This document shows, one piece after another, positions 54,301 to 56,890 of a DNA stretch of 64,000 nucleotides. Position numbers and translations under genes: made by a program. The notes under the pieces were generated by a model. The model ran no database searches. It was not told the DNA's origin and saw only the letters and a program-made list of their open reading frames with translations. Source of the stretch: Owenia fusiformis (Eukaryota; Annelida; Polychaeta; Sabellida; Oweniidae); the NCBI GenBank assembly GCA_903813345.2, contig CAIIXF020000002.1, forward strand, positions 4,504,001 to 4,568,000, read 5' to 3'. The stretch's first letter is position 1. Each line of letters opens with the position of its first letter.

Positions 54301-56867
54301 GACTGAATTTTTTTTTTGTCAATTGCATCCCCCTGCCTGCATCTCCCAACAACTGTTAGAGAGAACCCTCATCAAACAATGCTTTCTGGAATATCTAGGC
54401 AGAATGTTATGAAATCATATGCTGGCAAAAAAGGTCTTTGCCCAAATGAAGTCTGTCTTAATTGGAAATCCCTTATAAAAGCTCTCCCTATTCACAATCC
54501 TATTACTAGCTTGGTTAAGCTTCAATAAAACTTCAACAGCATGTTCTTAAAGTTTCCTGAAAAATCAAGGAGTAGGTATGTTACAGAATATACAATATTG
54601 AAAAGAGTCAGACCACATTTTCAACAGTCATATTGTCATATTTTGTGTTACCAGGGGCCCATTTACAGAAACTTTGTAAAGTGAAGAATTCGTAAATTCT
54701 GTTAATGACCCTCCGGTTAACTTATTGCACATAATGTTTCCTTACCAGAATTCCTGTCAGAATCCAAATCATTTTTATCAAAATTCTTCCTACATACTGG
54801 TATCAAATCTATTGTCAAAATCCTCATATTATTTTCCTCATATATGATTTGTTTTTGCAATGATGAGTAATATTATTCTTTCTTACTTATATTTATTGAT
54901 ACCATTACATTAAATTAATTCCAGAAATATATTAAAACACAATAGAAATCTTGAGAATTTAACTATTACATGTACATACTGGTATATAAATGTGATAATA
55001 TGAGAAGTTGGCTTGGTTAATTACTCTAATTAATTAAATTAAAGTAATTATCAATCTGTCAGATTTTACATAAAGGTGTGATATGATTTCCTTTGAAGAT
55101 ATGAAATTTTACAATTTTTAGAAAATAGGCAAGACAAGAAATGAAAATGACTCCAAAGATACCGAAGGAGGAGGGAAAGTATCGCAACAGATTTCAGACA
55201 GTCATATGTTGGATTTTGGCTATTTTCTGAGGATTTTATCAGGTACATATGTTAGACCAATGCAACCTCCAGGAAAAGCACTCCTATAGATGATAAAATA
55301 ATTTCGACTTTGAGACAGGGAAGATGTAAACAACCCAACCACATGTTTTTTCTGAAATGTTTTCCTGATTTTCAACCCCTTCCACCCCTGCCTTTTTGAT
55401 TTTTCTTCCATCAATATATTGCGTTTTGACACACAGTTAACCCCTTTAAAGGAATAAGTGATTCCTTTTAGATAAAGTGGAAAACAATATTTCCCATGTT
55501 ATTTTCCCATAGGGAAAACTCATGCGATCCATTGCTTTCAGCTAATTTTGGTCACCCATAATGGATATCTTTAAAACTCACTTATTCCTATAAAGGGGTT
55601 AACTGTGTGTCAAAACGCAACATATTGATGCAACAAAAATTAAAAAAGAAGGAGTAGAAGGGGTTGAAAATCAGAACAACATTTCAGAAAAAACATCTGG
55701 GTGGGTTGTTTGCATCTTCTCTGTCTCAAAGTCTAAATTATTTTATCATCTCTATGAGTGCTTTTCCTGGAGGTAATGCATTGATCTAACATATGAACCT
55801 GATTAAATCCTCGGAGAATGGCCAAAATCCAACATATGACTGTCTGAAATCTCTTGCTATACTTTCCCTCCTTTGAGACAAATTTCTCAAAAAATTTAGA
55901 CCAAGGTACATAACATGTATGAATATATAGTTATTCTATCTAGGGAGTGGGATATATGTGGTCCCTCAGGGGATAGATATTTTCCTTAGAATAAACCCTA
56001 TATCCAAAACCTCCTAGTACATAACCCTTACATATTTCTCACTTCGAATAAGAATTAAATGTTAGTGTCTAAGTACGTCATGACATACCTTTTTTAGCCA
56101 AGCCTCCTGCAGAATTGACAACAGAGTCACTTGATTTGCTCCATATCTCTCCATCCTTCACAAGTTCATTATAGAACTGGTTTAACTTTTCCTTGTCGAA
56201 AGCATCCTGAAATATGAATATTTAAAATTAGATCATTCAAATAATTTCCTGTGGGTGAAACACAAGAGATAGGTAGCTAGCCAGGCCCATGGTCAACTTT
56301 TTTCTAAAAAAATCCAGGGGGTTCACTTTTGACAATTTTGGTTCAATAATGGCCAAAAGAACATAAAAAGTGCTCAGATTGGTGAAAAACTCCATGATTA
56401 TGAAAGAATTTTTGGGGGTTTTGGGGGGAGGATTGATGGGTTCGAGATCCTATCTGCGGGCCTGCTAGCAATCTAGTGTTATAGTAGAAGAAGCACAAAT
56501 AAGTGAAGACACACATATTTCTGACAATCTGTAACTAACTATATAAATTATATAACACGGGTCTGCAGACTCTGCAAGCAATTAAAGTACATGTATTGAC
56601 TTGTATAACCTCTATCATTTGTGTTTTTTATTACATACAAAGTCTTCAGTATATGGCAAAGTTCAACCAATAATGTAATTAGCCATAATGTCAAGAGTAA
56701 AAATTAGGGCAAAATACTCATTCCGCTTGGAAAAAGCTGGCTACGGGCCTGATACTTCGAACATTCTATTATTAGTTTCCGATATGTCCACTCACCTGGA
56801 GGTTGATCTTTAGCCATTTTGGATCAAGCCTGACCTGTGGCTTCAGGTAGGCACTGCCTAAAGTCAT
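911..56867 (-). CDS. HERC2: HERC2 giant E3 ubiquitin ligase, N-terminal 2248 codons, 39 exons (3' part outside window)
   Basis: HERC2 is a HECT-type ubiquitin ligase of about 4800 residues acting in DNA-damage signalling, centrosome and trafficking pathways. The conceptual protein follows human HERC2 from the N terminus: a VRLDPKWLK start region, the [12 protein letters not shown] block, a [17 protein letters not shown] block, RCC1 repeats, cytochrome-b5-like and MIB/HERC2 domains. I placed 39 exons by GT-AG boundaries on the minus strand. Every phase matches its neighbour, and the lengths sum to 6744 bases, exactly 2248 codons. The start codon at 56867-56865 gives [11 protein letters not shown], aligning with the human N terminus; its exon has an acceptor at 56891, so an untranslated exon lies upstream. 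No HERC2 exon is seen left of 911. Introns hold four plus-strand genes. Seven exons border junction-crossing tandem duplications. The identification is firm; individual boundaries are conceptual, without RNA support. Confidence 0.95.
1170..1350. repeat. Interspersed repeat family A, five main copies in window
   Basis: A family with a CAGGCCCGTAGC-like end, a run of C or G, and internal ATTCTTTC...ATCATGCAGTTTTTCACC and CAAAATTGTCAAATGTGAACC segments. Copies: about 1170-1350, 21371-21562 (reverse), 23729-23932 (reverse), 51872-51985 (reverse, partial) and 56281-56465, with a further piece near 56700-56755. All lie in HERC2 introns, close to exons. Copies differ by a few percent to more than ten percent. 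There is no ORF; it is probably a non-autonomous element. I do not recognise a named family. Confidence 0.7.
1879..2104. repeat. 56-bp x 4 tandem repeat copying the HERC2 exon 38 donor
   Basis: CTTACCAATAGGAACCAATG recurs at 1904 (variant start), 1960, 2016 and 2072, a strict 56-bp period. On the minus strand each unit contains about 28 bases of the 3' end of exon 38, its ATTG/GTAAGT donor and about 28 bases of intron. The genuine exon end is the rightmost copy (exon edge at 2077). Copies are nearly identical, so the expansion is recent. Confidence 0.92.
3318..3560. repeat. 143-bp two-copy duplication over the HERC2 exon 36 acceptor
   Basis: GAGTGCTCAGAAGTTGTAGG at 3318 and GAGTGCTAAGAAGTTGTAGG at 3461 start two copies with a 143-bp period. 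Each carries 81 coding bases of exon 36 plus its acceptor (exon edges 3398 and 3541) and some intron. The outer copy has about eight differences, so it is older than the exon 38 array. Confidence 0.88.
4426..8128 (+). CDS. Trypsin-fold serine peptidase-like protein nested in a HERC2 intron
   Basis: Proposed CDS is join(4426-4685, 7085-7590, 7710-8128), 394 residues. Donors GTTAGT and GTAAAT and acceptors TTTTTTCCAG and TTTTCAAG fit, and phases match (2/1 and 1/2). Exon 1 is the least certain: it joins in frame (SILFG-FDGVKR), but a shorter start at 7023 is possible. The C-terminal 230 residues have the chymotrypsin/trypsin-like triad pattern: TCHHVV (H about 176), TYDIALIKM (D about 222) and [10 protein letters not shown] (S about 318). 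No signal peptide or transmembrane segment is clear, so it may be intracellular. The closest known class is the broad trypsin-like peptidase fold; no specific family is recognised. It lies antisense within the HERC2 intron between exons 35 and 36. An AATAAA at 8276 could serve as poly(A) signal. Confidence 0.75.
4757..4915. repeat. Short palindromic element rich in GGCACC
   Basis: Arms of TTCAGCGCTGTTCCGGCACC / TTTGGTGCCGAAACGGCACC type fold around ACTAGT near 4851. It is probably a small MITE in the first intron of the peptidase-like gene. No ORF. Confidence 0.5.
4938..5205. mobile_element. Nested inverted-repeat element
   Basis: Outer arms ACAATTGTTGACCTCTCC (4939) and GGAGAGGTCTACAATTGT (about 5190-5207), with an inner hairpin GAAACTACTGTTGAC / GTCAACAGTAGTTTC at about 5099-5145 and a small (ACACT)n run near 5071. 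It is non-coding and fits a MITE. Confidence 0.6.
6421..6985. mobile_element. MITE-like element with imperfect terminal inverted repeats
   Basis: GTTCTGTCATGGGCCTTCAA at about 6423 pairs with the reverse of TTGAAAGCCCATGGTTCTGTC at about 6959-6979. The interior is AT-rich and non-coding. It ends just upstream of exon 2 of the peptidase-like gene. Confidence 0.5.
8129..9808. other. Gene-free HERC2 intron stretch
   Basis: AT-rich sequence with no supported coding exon or clear repeat structure. Short open frames lack coding character. Confidence 0.5.
9809..10479 (-). CDS. HERC2: HERC2 exons 34-35, MIB/HERC2 domain
   Basis: Exons: 10304-10479 and 9809-9998; residues about 1882-2003. The translation contains [12 protein letters not shown]-type sequence (here [20 protein letters not shown]), then [10 protein letters not shown], then [20 protein letters not shown] and [20 protein letters not shown]. 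This is the MIB/HERC2 domain, a small beta-barrel shared with Mind bomb, and is nearly identical to human over about 70 residues. It is followed by an acidic tail ([11 protein letters not shown]), matching the acidic stretch at this point in human. It is the most strongly conserved segment of the window and a good anchor for gene identity. Confidence 0.96.
10529..10645. repeat. Interspersed repeat family B, several copies in window
   Basis: Consensus elements are CCTGCCATTTGTTACAGAT, CCAACACC...CACCATCCA and ACAATATGTCACCA followed by GGTGGTGACATA. Copies: 10529-10645, 21704-21815, 49595-49712, about 50675-50910 (duplicated with HERC2 exon 6) and a fragment at 769-812. All lie within HERC2 introns near exon edges. 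It is non-coding and may be a SINE or MITE; no internal promoter is certain. Confidence 0.65.
10823..28062 (-). CDS. HERC2: HERC2 exons 25-33, central region
   Basis: Exons: 27976-28062, 27293-27533, 23318-23474, 22888-23083, 22431-22654, 21883-22065, 21105-21241, 11382-11571, 10823-10970; residues about 1361-1881. Conserved anchors in human order: [41 protein letters not shown] followed by [70 protein letters not shown], and [16 protein letters not shown]. Exon 29 encodes an acidic, poorly conserved spacer (roughly [17 protein letters not shown]). Exon 32 lies at the edge of a five-copy 134-bp array that repeats its acceptor and first half. The 9.5-kb intron between exons 31 and 32 holds the calcium-binding-protein gene; the intron between exons 26 and 27 holds a LINE fragment and a mariner remnant. 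Confidence 0.92.
11471..12158. repeat. 134-bp x 5 tandem array carrying the HERC2 exon 32 acceptor and half exon
   Basis: AATGTTGGTCAGACAATGTG-type blocks start at 11541, 11675, 11809, 11943 and 12077, a strict 134-bp period. On the minus strand each unit contains a TTCCAG acceptor and about 100 bases of exon 32 coding sequence ([20 protein letters not shown]), then jumps back into intron. Only the leftmost copy continues into the rest of exon 32 (11382-11571). Outer copies read into stops and have no evident donor. Confidence 0.92.
12655..12835. repeat. Cluster of GGTACC/GTACCGTAC short palindromes
   Basis: About ten GGTAC- or GTACC-containing motifs in 180 bp (for example CAGTACCGTACGGTACC at 12660, CCATACAGTACCATG at 12745), many self-complementary and partly mirror-arranged. 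A similar GGTACCATT-rich patch flanks the family A copy near 23690-24000. Function unknown; probably simple-sequence or MITE remnants. Confidence 0.6.
12911..13138. repeat. 19-bp x 12 tandem repeat
   Basis: Units of the form GTACATATTACATTGTACT alternate with variants ending CATCAAACT or CATCGAACT, 12 units at a strict 19-bp period. Open frames here (Tyr/Ile/Thr-rich) are artefacts of the repeat. Confidence 0.92.
13485..14548. mobile_element. Non-coding element with CCCAACGAAC-type ends, internal repeats and ACGG run
   Basis: Begins near CAACGGCAACGCCAAAGCGT / AATCCCATCGAAC and ends GAACTTCGTTCGTTGGGATAA, so the ends are inverted. The interior has four diverged copies, about 120-165 bp apart, of a block containing CGCCTTCTACCAAAAGTGTC and CATACCAAATATGAACAAAA, separated by AAAATGGCGGCCATTTT. 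An (ACGG)n run lies at about 14416-14505. The same start and end modules flank the block directly after the LINE ORF at 25004-25753, so this may be a non-autonomous relative of that LINE's 3' region. Confidence 0.7.
14549..16714. repeat. Diverged AAAATGGCCGCC-type repeat region
   Basis: No coding exon is supported. Between about 14790-14840 and 16030-16560, several diverged copies share AAGTTAATCAG(CT)TCTAGAACTTT, GCTGGAAACCTGTAGACAA and AAAATGGCCGCC. A short inverted pair (GAATCGATTGCAAACTT / AAGTTTGCAATCGATTC) sits near 15453 and 15523. Confidence 0.5.
16715..20084 (+). CDS. Sarcoplasmic calcium-binding protein (SCP-type EF-hand)
   Basis: Proposed CDS is join(16715-16735, 17407-17539, 17787-17974, 19854-20084), 190 residues, close to the usual SCP length. 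Donors GTGAGT, GTACAG, GTATAT and acceptors ATAG, TTTCAG, TTGCAG have matching phases (0,1,0). EF-hand loops: [12 protein letters not shown] (29-40, aspartate at position 12), [12 protein letters not shown] (117-128) and [12 protein letters not shown] (151-162); the region between is a degenerate second hand, as is common in SCPs. The C terminus [10 protein letters not shown] resembles the hydrophobic FWGPL-type ending of SCPs. These cytosolic Ca/Mg buffers are abundant in invertebrate muscle and neurons. Exon 1 codes only MEDKTKQ, so the start is the softest point. AATAAA at 20141 is a likely poly(A) signal. It is antisense within the intron between HERC2 exons 31 and 32. Confidence 0.88.
16829..16975. 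mobile_element. Small inverted repeat in SCP intron 1
   Basis: Arms of about 47 bp: ATTCTCTAGTCGTGAACCAC... at 16829 pairs with ...GTGGTTCCCGACTAAAGAAT ending about 16975, spacer about 45 bp. A few mismatches. No ORF. Confidence 0.7.
17654..17693. repeat. (ACGG)n microsatellite
   Basis: About ten ACGG units, followed by CAGACGCCAGGTCGAGCC. The same motif occurs inside the elements at 14.4 and 25.7 kb, so this may be the remnant of a related element. Confidence 0.85.
18151..18633. mobile_element. 483-bp MITE with about 180-bp terminal inverted repeats, mariner-like ends
   Basis: TA-flanked (18149-18150 and 18634-18635). CCAGGTCGTTCAATAAGTTC at the left is matched by GAACTTATTGAACGACCTGG at the right, and the complementarity extends about 180 bp inward on each side with few mismatches, leaving a non-coding centre of roughly 120 bp. 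The end sequence resembles mariner-type termini. It lies in intron 3 of the SCP gene. Confidence 0.9.
18686..19222 (-). pseudogene. Unrecognised 178-codon frame broken by one TGA
   Basis: Two minus-strand open stretches (19222-18998 and, in the same frame, 18995-18686) are separated by a single TGA just after MPSHPY. The joint frame starts [15 protein letters not shown] and ends GRNILKIA. It is rich in Asn, Lys and Phe with no repeat character and no family I recognise. It could be a decayed retrocopy or the terminal exon of a transposon gene. It lies inside intron 3 of the SCP gene on the opposite strand. Whether it was ever a host gene is open. Confidence 0.4.
19511..19774. mobile_element. 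MITE with CAGGGTGTCAAATAAGTCC ends, TA-flanked
   Basis: Left end CAGGGTGTCAAATAAGTCC; the right end is the imperfect reverse of CATGGTGTTCAAATAAGTCC, both flanked by TA. The right 60 bp is repeated (TTGGCTCTAGGGGTAAGA at about 19736 and 19796) immediately before the acceptor of SCP exon 4. Related TTGACACCCTGTATATT ends occur near 52648-52900. Confidence 0.65.
20090..21100. other. Gene-free intron between SCP gene and HERC2 exon 31
   Basis: AT-rich. It has two similar AAACTATGAAATAAAT(T/G)C(A/T)CTCTGGCTTTCAATACACT-like segments (about 20133 and 20298), a diverged local duplication. No exon supported. Confidence 0.5.
24010..25003 (+). mobile_element. 5'-truncated non-LTR retrotransposon, C-terminal part of ORF2
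   Basis: A 320-codon open frame (24044-25003) begins inside the post-RT region: [14 protein letters not shown] is the connection-domain motif that follows the thumb in many LINE ORF2 proteins, and the end contains a CCHC-like finger [20 protein letters not shown]. The RT palm (FADD) and endonuclease are absent, so this is a 5'-truncated copy. The frame is intact to its stop, implying a fairly young insertion. It lies in the HERC2 intron between exons 26 and 27, in antisense orientation to HERC2. It is a different family from the pol at 62-64 kb. Confidence 0.8.
25004..25753 (+). mobile_element. 3' region of the LINE fragment, ending TTCGTTCGTTGGGATAAT
   Basis: It starts right after the LINE stop with CGGCAACTCCGCGGAGTAGC / AAATCCCAACGAAC and ends GAACTTCGTTCGTTGGGATAAT, after an (ACGG)-type run at about 25676-25712. 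There are two diverged internal copies of a GGCCATTTTGAATTTT...GAGTATAAT(A)(A)AGC block. Both ends match the element at 13485-14548. Probable LINE 3' UTR. Confidence 0.7.
25923..26992 (-). mobile_element. Mariner-family element with about 190-bp inverted ends and deleted core
   Basis: TA-flanked (25921-25922, 26993-26994), ends CAGGG...CCCTG. GTTCAGTAAGTAAAGCTAATTTTGC near the left is the reverse complement of the right end, and pairing continues to AACCCGTATTC(A/G)CGTTACTATGACAACCA about 190 bp in. The interior is a shortened transposase ORF on the minus strand. Complete mariners are about 1.3 kb and usually have short (about 30 bp) ends; long ends plus a short gene suggest a deletion derivative. 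Confidence 0.85.
26212..26622 (-). pseudogene. Internally deleted mariner transposase
   Basis: The 136-codon frame has an N-terminal helix-turn-helix part ([20 protein letters not shown] then [13 protein letters not shown]), directly followed by a C-terminal piece ([20 protein letters not shown] ending GNYFEHE). Mariner transposases are about 340 residues with an acidic catalytic triad (DD34D type) between these regions. That whole core is missing, but the reading frame is preserved across the join. It should be catalytically dead but could still encode a DNA-binding domain. Confidence 0.8.
28738..29981. mobile_element. Long foldback element, about 1.24 kb
   Basis: ATGGAAGTTAACAGGAAATG at 28738 is the reverse complement of the right end at about 29981. 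Pairing is recovered over CCAGCATGGC, GTTTGGACCTC(T/C)AGTCAG, CAGCCCTCTGAAAAT and CGGACGTCAAGTA...TTTCTGGCGAAAGC up to CTTGTTTCCAGTCCTCT (29239-29256 versus 29612-29630). The left arm is about 520 bp and the right about 370, so one arm gained or lost about 150 bp (AT-rich TTTTATTTTT part near 29130-29180). Short frames inside ([10 protein letters not shown] on either strand) are shared by both arms. No transposase is recognisable. Confidence 0.8.
30497..30820. mobile_element. MITE with (T)GATACACTTAATTTG ends
   Basis: GCTGTAGATACACTTAATTTG at 30496 pairs with CAAATTAAGTGTATCAACAG near 30800-30820; inside, TTGGCGGA / TCCGCCAA motifs also pair. About 325 bp, non-coding. Confidence 0.65.
31795..34609 (+). 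CDS. C2H2 zinc-finger protein nested in a HERC2 intron
   Basis: Proposed CDS is join(31795-32482, 33081-34609), 738 residues; donor GTAAGT, acceptor AATTTCAG, phase 1 on both sides. The N-terminal 230 residues are unrecognised, ending in a basic nuclear-localisation-like [13 protein letters not shown]. An acidic/Ser-rich stretch follows, then a run of seven-residue repeats ([35 protein letters not shown]) at about 352-400. Five zinc fingers follow: CRDC..C (459-479, C2HC), CDIC..H (510-532), CRYC..H (541-562), CKYC..C (572-593, C2HC) and CKYC..H (631-651). Spacing is irregular and TGEKP linkers are absent, so it is not a KRAB-like tandem array. The tail is acidic, ending in a lysine cluster. 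Likely nuclear and DNA-binding. AATAAA at 34804 and 35298. It is antisense in the intron between HERC2 exons 24 and 25. Confidence 0.85.
32580..32917. mobile_element. Inverted-repeat element inside the zinc-finger gene intron
   Basis: TCCTGCAGGAGGC...TTTCTCGAAACGTTTCGTTAA at the left is mirrored by TTAACGA...GTTTCGAAAAAAGGCCTCCAGGA at the right. It occupies more than half of the 598-bp intron. No transposase. Confidence 0.6.
35376..36383. repeat. 1-kb minisatellite, 19-bp unit with about 76-bp higher-order period
   Basis: Units of GTTGAATAATGTTTGTTGG with variants TTTCTGAG, TTTGTGAG and 18-bp GTTGAATATGTTTGTTGG. The GGGCTGAATAATGTTTCTGA variant recurs near 35896, 35972, 36084, 36161 and 36237, mostly 76 bp apart, showing that blocks of four units were copied together. 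It lies between the zinc-finger gene and HERC2 exon 24. Confidence 0.92.
36410..36660. repeat. Interspersed repeat, second copy inverted at 52318-52500
   Basis: CATTAAAGCAAGTGGGC...CACTTGAAAATGAGAAAAAT...TTTTGACCAATTTTGGTCTG here matches, in reverse complement, 52318-52500. Both copies are non-coding and lie in HERC2 introns. Confidence 0.75.
36700..37968 (-). CDS. HERC2: HERC2 exons 22-24, cytochrome-b5-like domain and downstream segment
   Basis: Exons: 37838-37968, 37167-37310, 36700-36877; residues about 1210-1360. Exon 22 reads [18 protein letters not shown] then [11 protein letters not shown], the hallmark start of the HERC2 cytochrome-b5-like domain. Exon 23 continues [20 protein letters not shown] and ends YYIGNYLD. 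In haem-binding b5 proteins the two axial histidines sit in HPGG and in a later H(S/T)xxA motif. Here the first is replaced (APCG around residue 1260), while a histidine at about 1283 (FHTDKAR) and the DAT motif before it are kept. Human HERC2, from memory, lacks both histidines. Exon 24 contains [20 protein letters not shown], closely matching human. The next intron (28063-36699) hosts the zinc-finger gene and a large minisatellite. Confidence 0.93.
37359..37745. mobile_element. Degraded pogo/Tigger-like MITE
   Basis: It starts TA-CAGTAAAACCTGTCTAATCCGAAC, the typical CAGT(A/G)AAACCT end, and contains GTGCAGATTAGACAGGTTAAT near 37678. The right end is not clean. Related to the intact copy at 39154-39323. 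Confidence 0.5.
38393..41210 (-). CDS. HERC2: HERC2 exons 16-21, helical linker region
   Basis: Exons: 41010-41210, 40387-40615, 39955-40097, 39370-39703, 38845-39000, 38393-38578; residues about 794-1209. Conserved pieces in human order are [20 protein letters not shown], the invariant [78 protein letters not shown], and [20 protein letters not shown], which leads into the cytochrome-b5-like domain. Exon 19, at 334 bp the longest, contains the least conserved, Glu/Ser-rich part. The introns here are short (about 250-770 bp) and hold no other gene, unlike those on either side. A 170-bp TA-flanked inverted-repeat element lies 46 bp downstream of exon 19. Confidence 0.93.
39154..39323. mobile_element. 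170-bp pogo/Tigger-like MITE
   Basis: TA-flanked; left end CAGTGAAACCTGTTTATCTGAAC, right end GTTCGGATTAGACAGG-type reverse, finishing TTTTACTGTA. Non-coding. It sits 46 bp downstream of HERC2 exon 19's donor. Confidence 0.8.
41437..41799. mobile_element. 363-bp MITE inserted at the TA of the HERC2 exon 15 donor
   Basis: TA duplications at 41435-41436 and 41800-41801. Ends CCGGATTTTCTCGCATATA and TATATGCGAGAAATCCGG. On the minus strand the exon reads CCTGCCCAG followed by GTACCGG: G is host, TA is the target site, CCGG is the element. The element therefore starts at intron position +4. Confidence 0.85.
41803..45204 (-). CDS. HERC2: HERC2 exons 9-15, first RCC1-like beta-propeller
   Basis: Exons: 45004-45204, 44561-44712, 44021-44186, 43398-43491, 42879-43050, 42416-42560, 41803-41931; residues about 441-793. 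The translation shows a run of RCC1 blades: [91 protein letters not shown], and [13 protein letters not shown] before IGAACGPAQ. This corresponds to the first of the three RCC1-like domains of HERC2. Blades are split between exons, mostly at the SWG core. Phases are 0,2,0,1,2,0,0. Exon 9 has an upstream in-frame duplicate of its 5' part and exon 15 an 86-bp near-perfect duplicate; the donor of exon 15 abuts a small inverted-repeat element. Confidence 0.94.
41856..42057. repeat. 116-bp two-copy duplication over the HERC2 exon 15 acceptor
   Basis: GGGGCTGTGGTTCAGGTCTA occurs at 41856 and 41972. About 84 bp is identical, covering 76 coding bases of exon 15, its acceptor (exon edges 41931 and 42047) and a few intron bases. 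No donor is visible for the outer copy. Confidence 0.92.
43266..43405. repeat. 71-bp two-copy duplication abutting the HERC2 exon 12 donor
   Basis: GAAACCCTGATATA occurs at 43266 and 43337, with the rest largely conserved. The duplicated block is intronic and stops at the donor (the inner copy ends AACATAC, the outer AACATATGG), so it is adjacent to the junction rather than crossing it. Confidence 0.8.
43672..43850. repeat. About 96-bp two-copy intronic tandem duplication
   Basis: ATTCTCCTTGCAGC(A/C)GTAGAAATATACAGGCAGGATTGG occurs at about 43674 and 43770 within the intron between HERC2 exons 11 and 12. No coding sequence. Confidence 0.8.
45139..45363. repeat. 126-bp in-frame duplication over the HERC2 exon 9 acceptor
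   Basis: TTAGTTTAGACTCAAGCC occurs at 45141 and 45267. Each copy carries about 64 coding bases of exon 9 and its TTCTTTGCAG acceptor. The period is 42 codons, and the minus-strand frame is open through both copies ([16 protein letters not shown] upstream, [16 protein letters not shown] in exon 9). Confidence 0.9.
46243..47580 (+). CDS. Intronless type II membrane fucosyltransferase-like protein
   Basis: A 445-residue single-exon ORF starting [10 protein letters not shown]. One hydrophobic segment (about residues 9-27) after a short basic tail fits a Golgi type II anchor, followed by a Lys/Thr-rich stem to about 105 and a luminal domain. Motifs: [10 protein letters not shown] (121-130), AQIRSG (266-271) and [20 protein letters not shown] near the C terminus. 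Their order and character resemble the donor-binding motifs of alpha-1,2/alpha-1,6 fucosyltransferases (an R-x-G motif after a QIR/HVR beta strand). N-glycosylation sequons include NHT, NRT, NIS and NDS; cysteines are concentrated in the luminal part. Family membership is likely; linkage specificity is unknown. It is antisense in the intron between HERC2 exons 8 and 9, with no introns, and so is possibly an old retrocopy. No clear AATAAA follows. Confidence 0.72.
   Translation: MQSNAQLRLFCVMGLLSIIGLLIMIQYSRKIQVTFSKYRINHTKNHMDFSRDHVGFQRKGYRNKNQVTRLQIQKIISTTNKPSTKTQTISKDQLSGFNEILQARKVESDKYIVYMCKNYCGGLGDRLKGIYSTFWLAMALKRKFRIISTNPCDLYNQLGENHEPWHGSITHDLKNRTIHMIDEYDKCGEPIFGKGKNFPEPVVVIETNQGWTTKFHEEPYKSMLWNQGFNISHFTADEMFSSMYNHLFKLQLNLLKLLDEFIARAKSKPNVKLVCAQIRSGLNPSIPEESRIRNKDEWFPVLWDFLSLYNDSSKYSLFVTTDSQQIRENSQKLFPDIILDTDGDITHIDRFRNKTKACEGMEKTILDFSILANCDIIIVSRSNFGKYASQLRSPGSKLYTFHEGIIHEGPEGSMEGKVFNRTTKAFTDDCNKVICPTVPTKCENK
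47725..47925. mobile_element. 201-bp MITE with CCGTATTCTCTGTAAT ends; partial relative at 48356-48504
   Basis: TA-flanked; left CCGTATTCTCTGTAATTAGCGCCC, right ends GGAGAGAATACGG. A second, partial copy ends GGGCGGTAATTACAGAGAATACGG at 48504, and a fragment (CCCTTATTACAGAGAATATGG) lies at 44902. No ORF. Confidence 0.75.
48510..49232. other. Gene-free HERC2 intron stretch
   Basis: AT-rich; a short direct repeat TTGAAACACCAGC(C/T) near 48810 and 48869. Nothing else is supported. Confidence 0.5.
49233..49334. repeat. 28-bp tandem repeat, about 3.5 copies
   Basis: TGTATTACATGTACATTTGTCAACTGCC repeats with near identity, ending CCTGTAATTATG. Located 67 bp from HERC2 exon 8. Confidence 0.9.
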
Positions 56868-56890
56868 TGTAGTGCTAACTATACTTCAAC
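49401..56890 (-). CDS. HERC2: HERC2 exons 1-8, N-terminal region
   Basis: Exons, right to left: 56796-56890 (coding to 56867), 56089-56206, 52918-53118, 52036-52255, 51518-51778, 50417-50596, 49912-50017, 49401-49562. They encode residues 1-440. Exon 3 carries a cysteine-rich stretch (residues about 64-97; [16 protein letters not shown] core) that I do not recall in human HERC2; it continues into the conserved SWTWGPQP segment that corresponds to human SWVWGKQP. Exon 4 has [12 protein letters not shown], exon 5 the block [20 protein letters not shown], exon 6 [13 protein letters not shown], exon 8 [20 protein letters not shown]. All align with human HERC2 in order. Exon 3 is flanked by seven extra copies of its own 5' part and exon 6 by one. 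What the Cys-rich exon does is unknown; its spacing looks metal-binding, which is inference. Confidence 0.93.
50561..50860. repeat. 150-bp two-copy duplication over the HERC2 exon 6 acceptor
   Basis: CTTGTGCTCCTTGCAGTACC occurs at 50561 and 50711. Each copy includes 36 coding bases of exon 6, the acceptor (exon edge 50596; the outer copy has a CCAAG variant of CCAGG), intron, and part of a family B repeat. About 95 percent identity. Confidence 0.9.
53023..54095. repeat. 137-bp x 8 array carrying the HERC2 exon 3 acceptor and Cys-rich half exon
   Basis: CAGTTACAGCCTGTAGTTGG occurs at 53031, 53168, 53305, 53442, 53579, 53716, 53853 and 53990, a strict 137-bp period. On the minus strand each unit has an intron end (TTTATATTTCAG), an exact acceptor, and about 95 coding bases for [18 protein letters not shown] and [13 protein letters not shown], then jumps back to intron. 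Only the leftmost unit is joined to the rest of exon 3 (52918-53118). Copies are nearly identical (for example ACCTCCC or ATCTCCC variants). 137 is not a multiple of three, and the third frame has a TAG, so read-through is blocked. Confidence 0.95.
55163..55874. mobile_element. Long foldback element, about 0.7 kb
   Basis: GAAGGAGGAGGGAAAGTAT at 55163 pairs with ATACTTTCCCTCCTTTG ending 55874. Pairing continues through CAGACAGTCATATGTTGGAT, CTCCAGGAAAAGCACTC and GTTTTGACACACAGTTAACCC (55424 versus 55600), arms about 290 bp, spacer about 120 bp. No ORF. Located between HERC2 exons 2 and 3. Confidence 0.85.
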
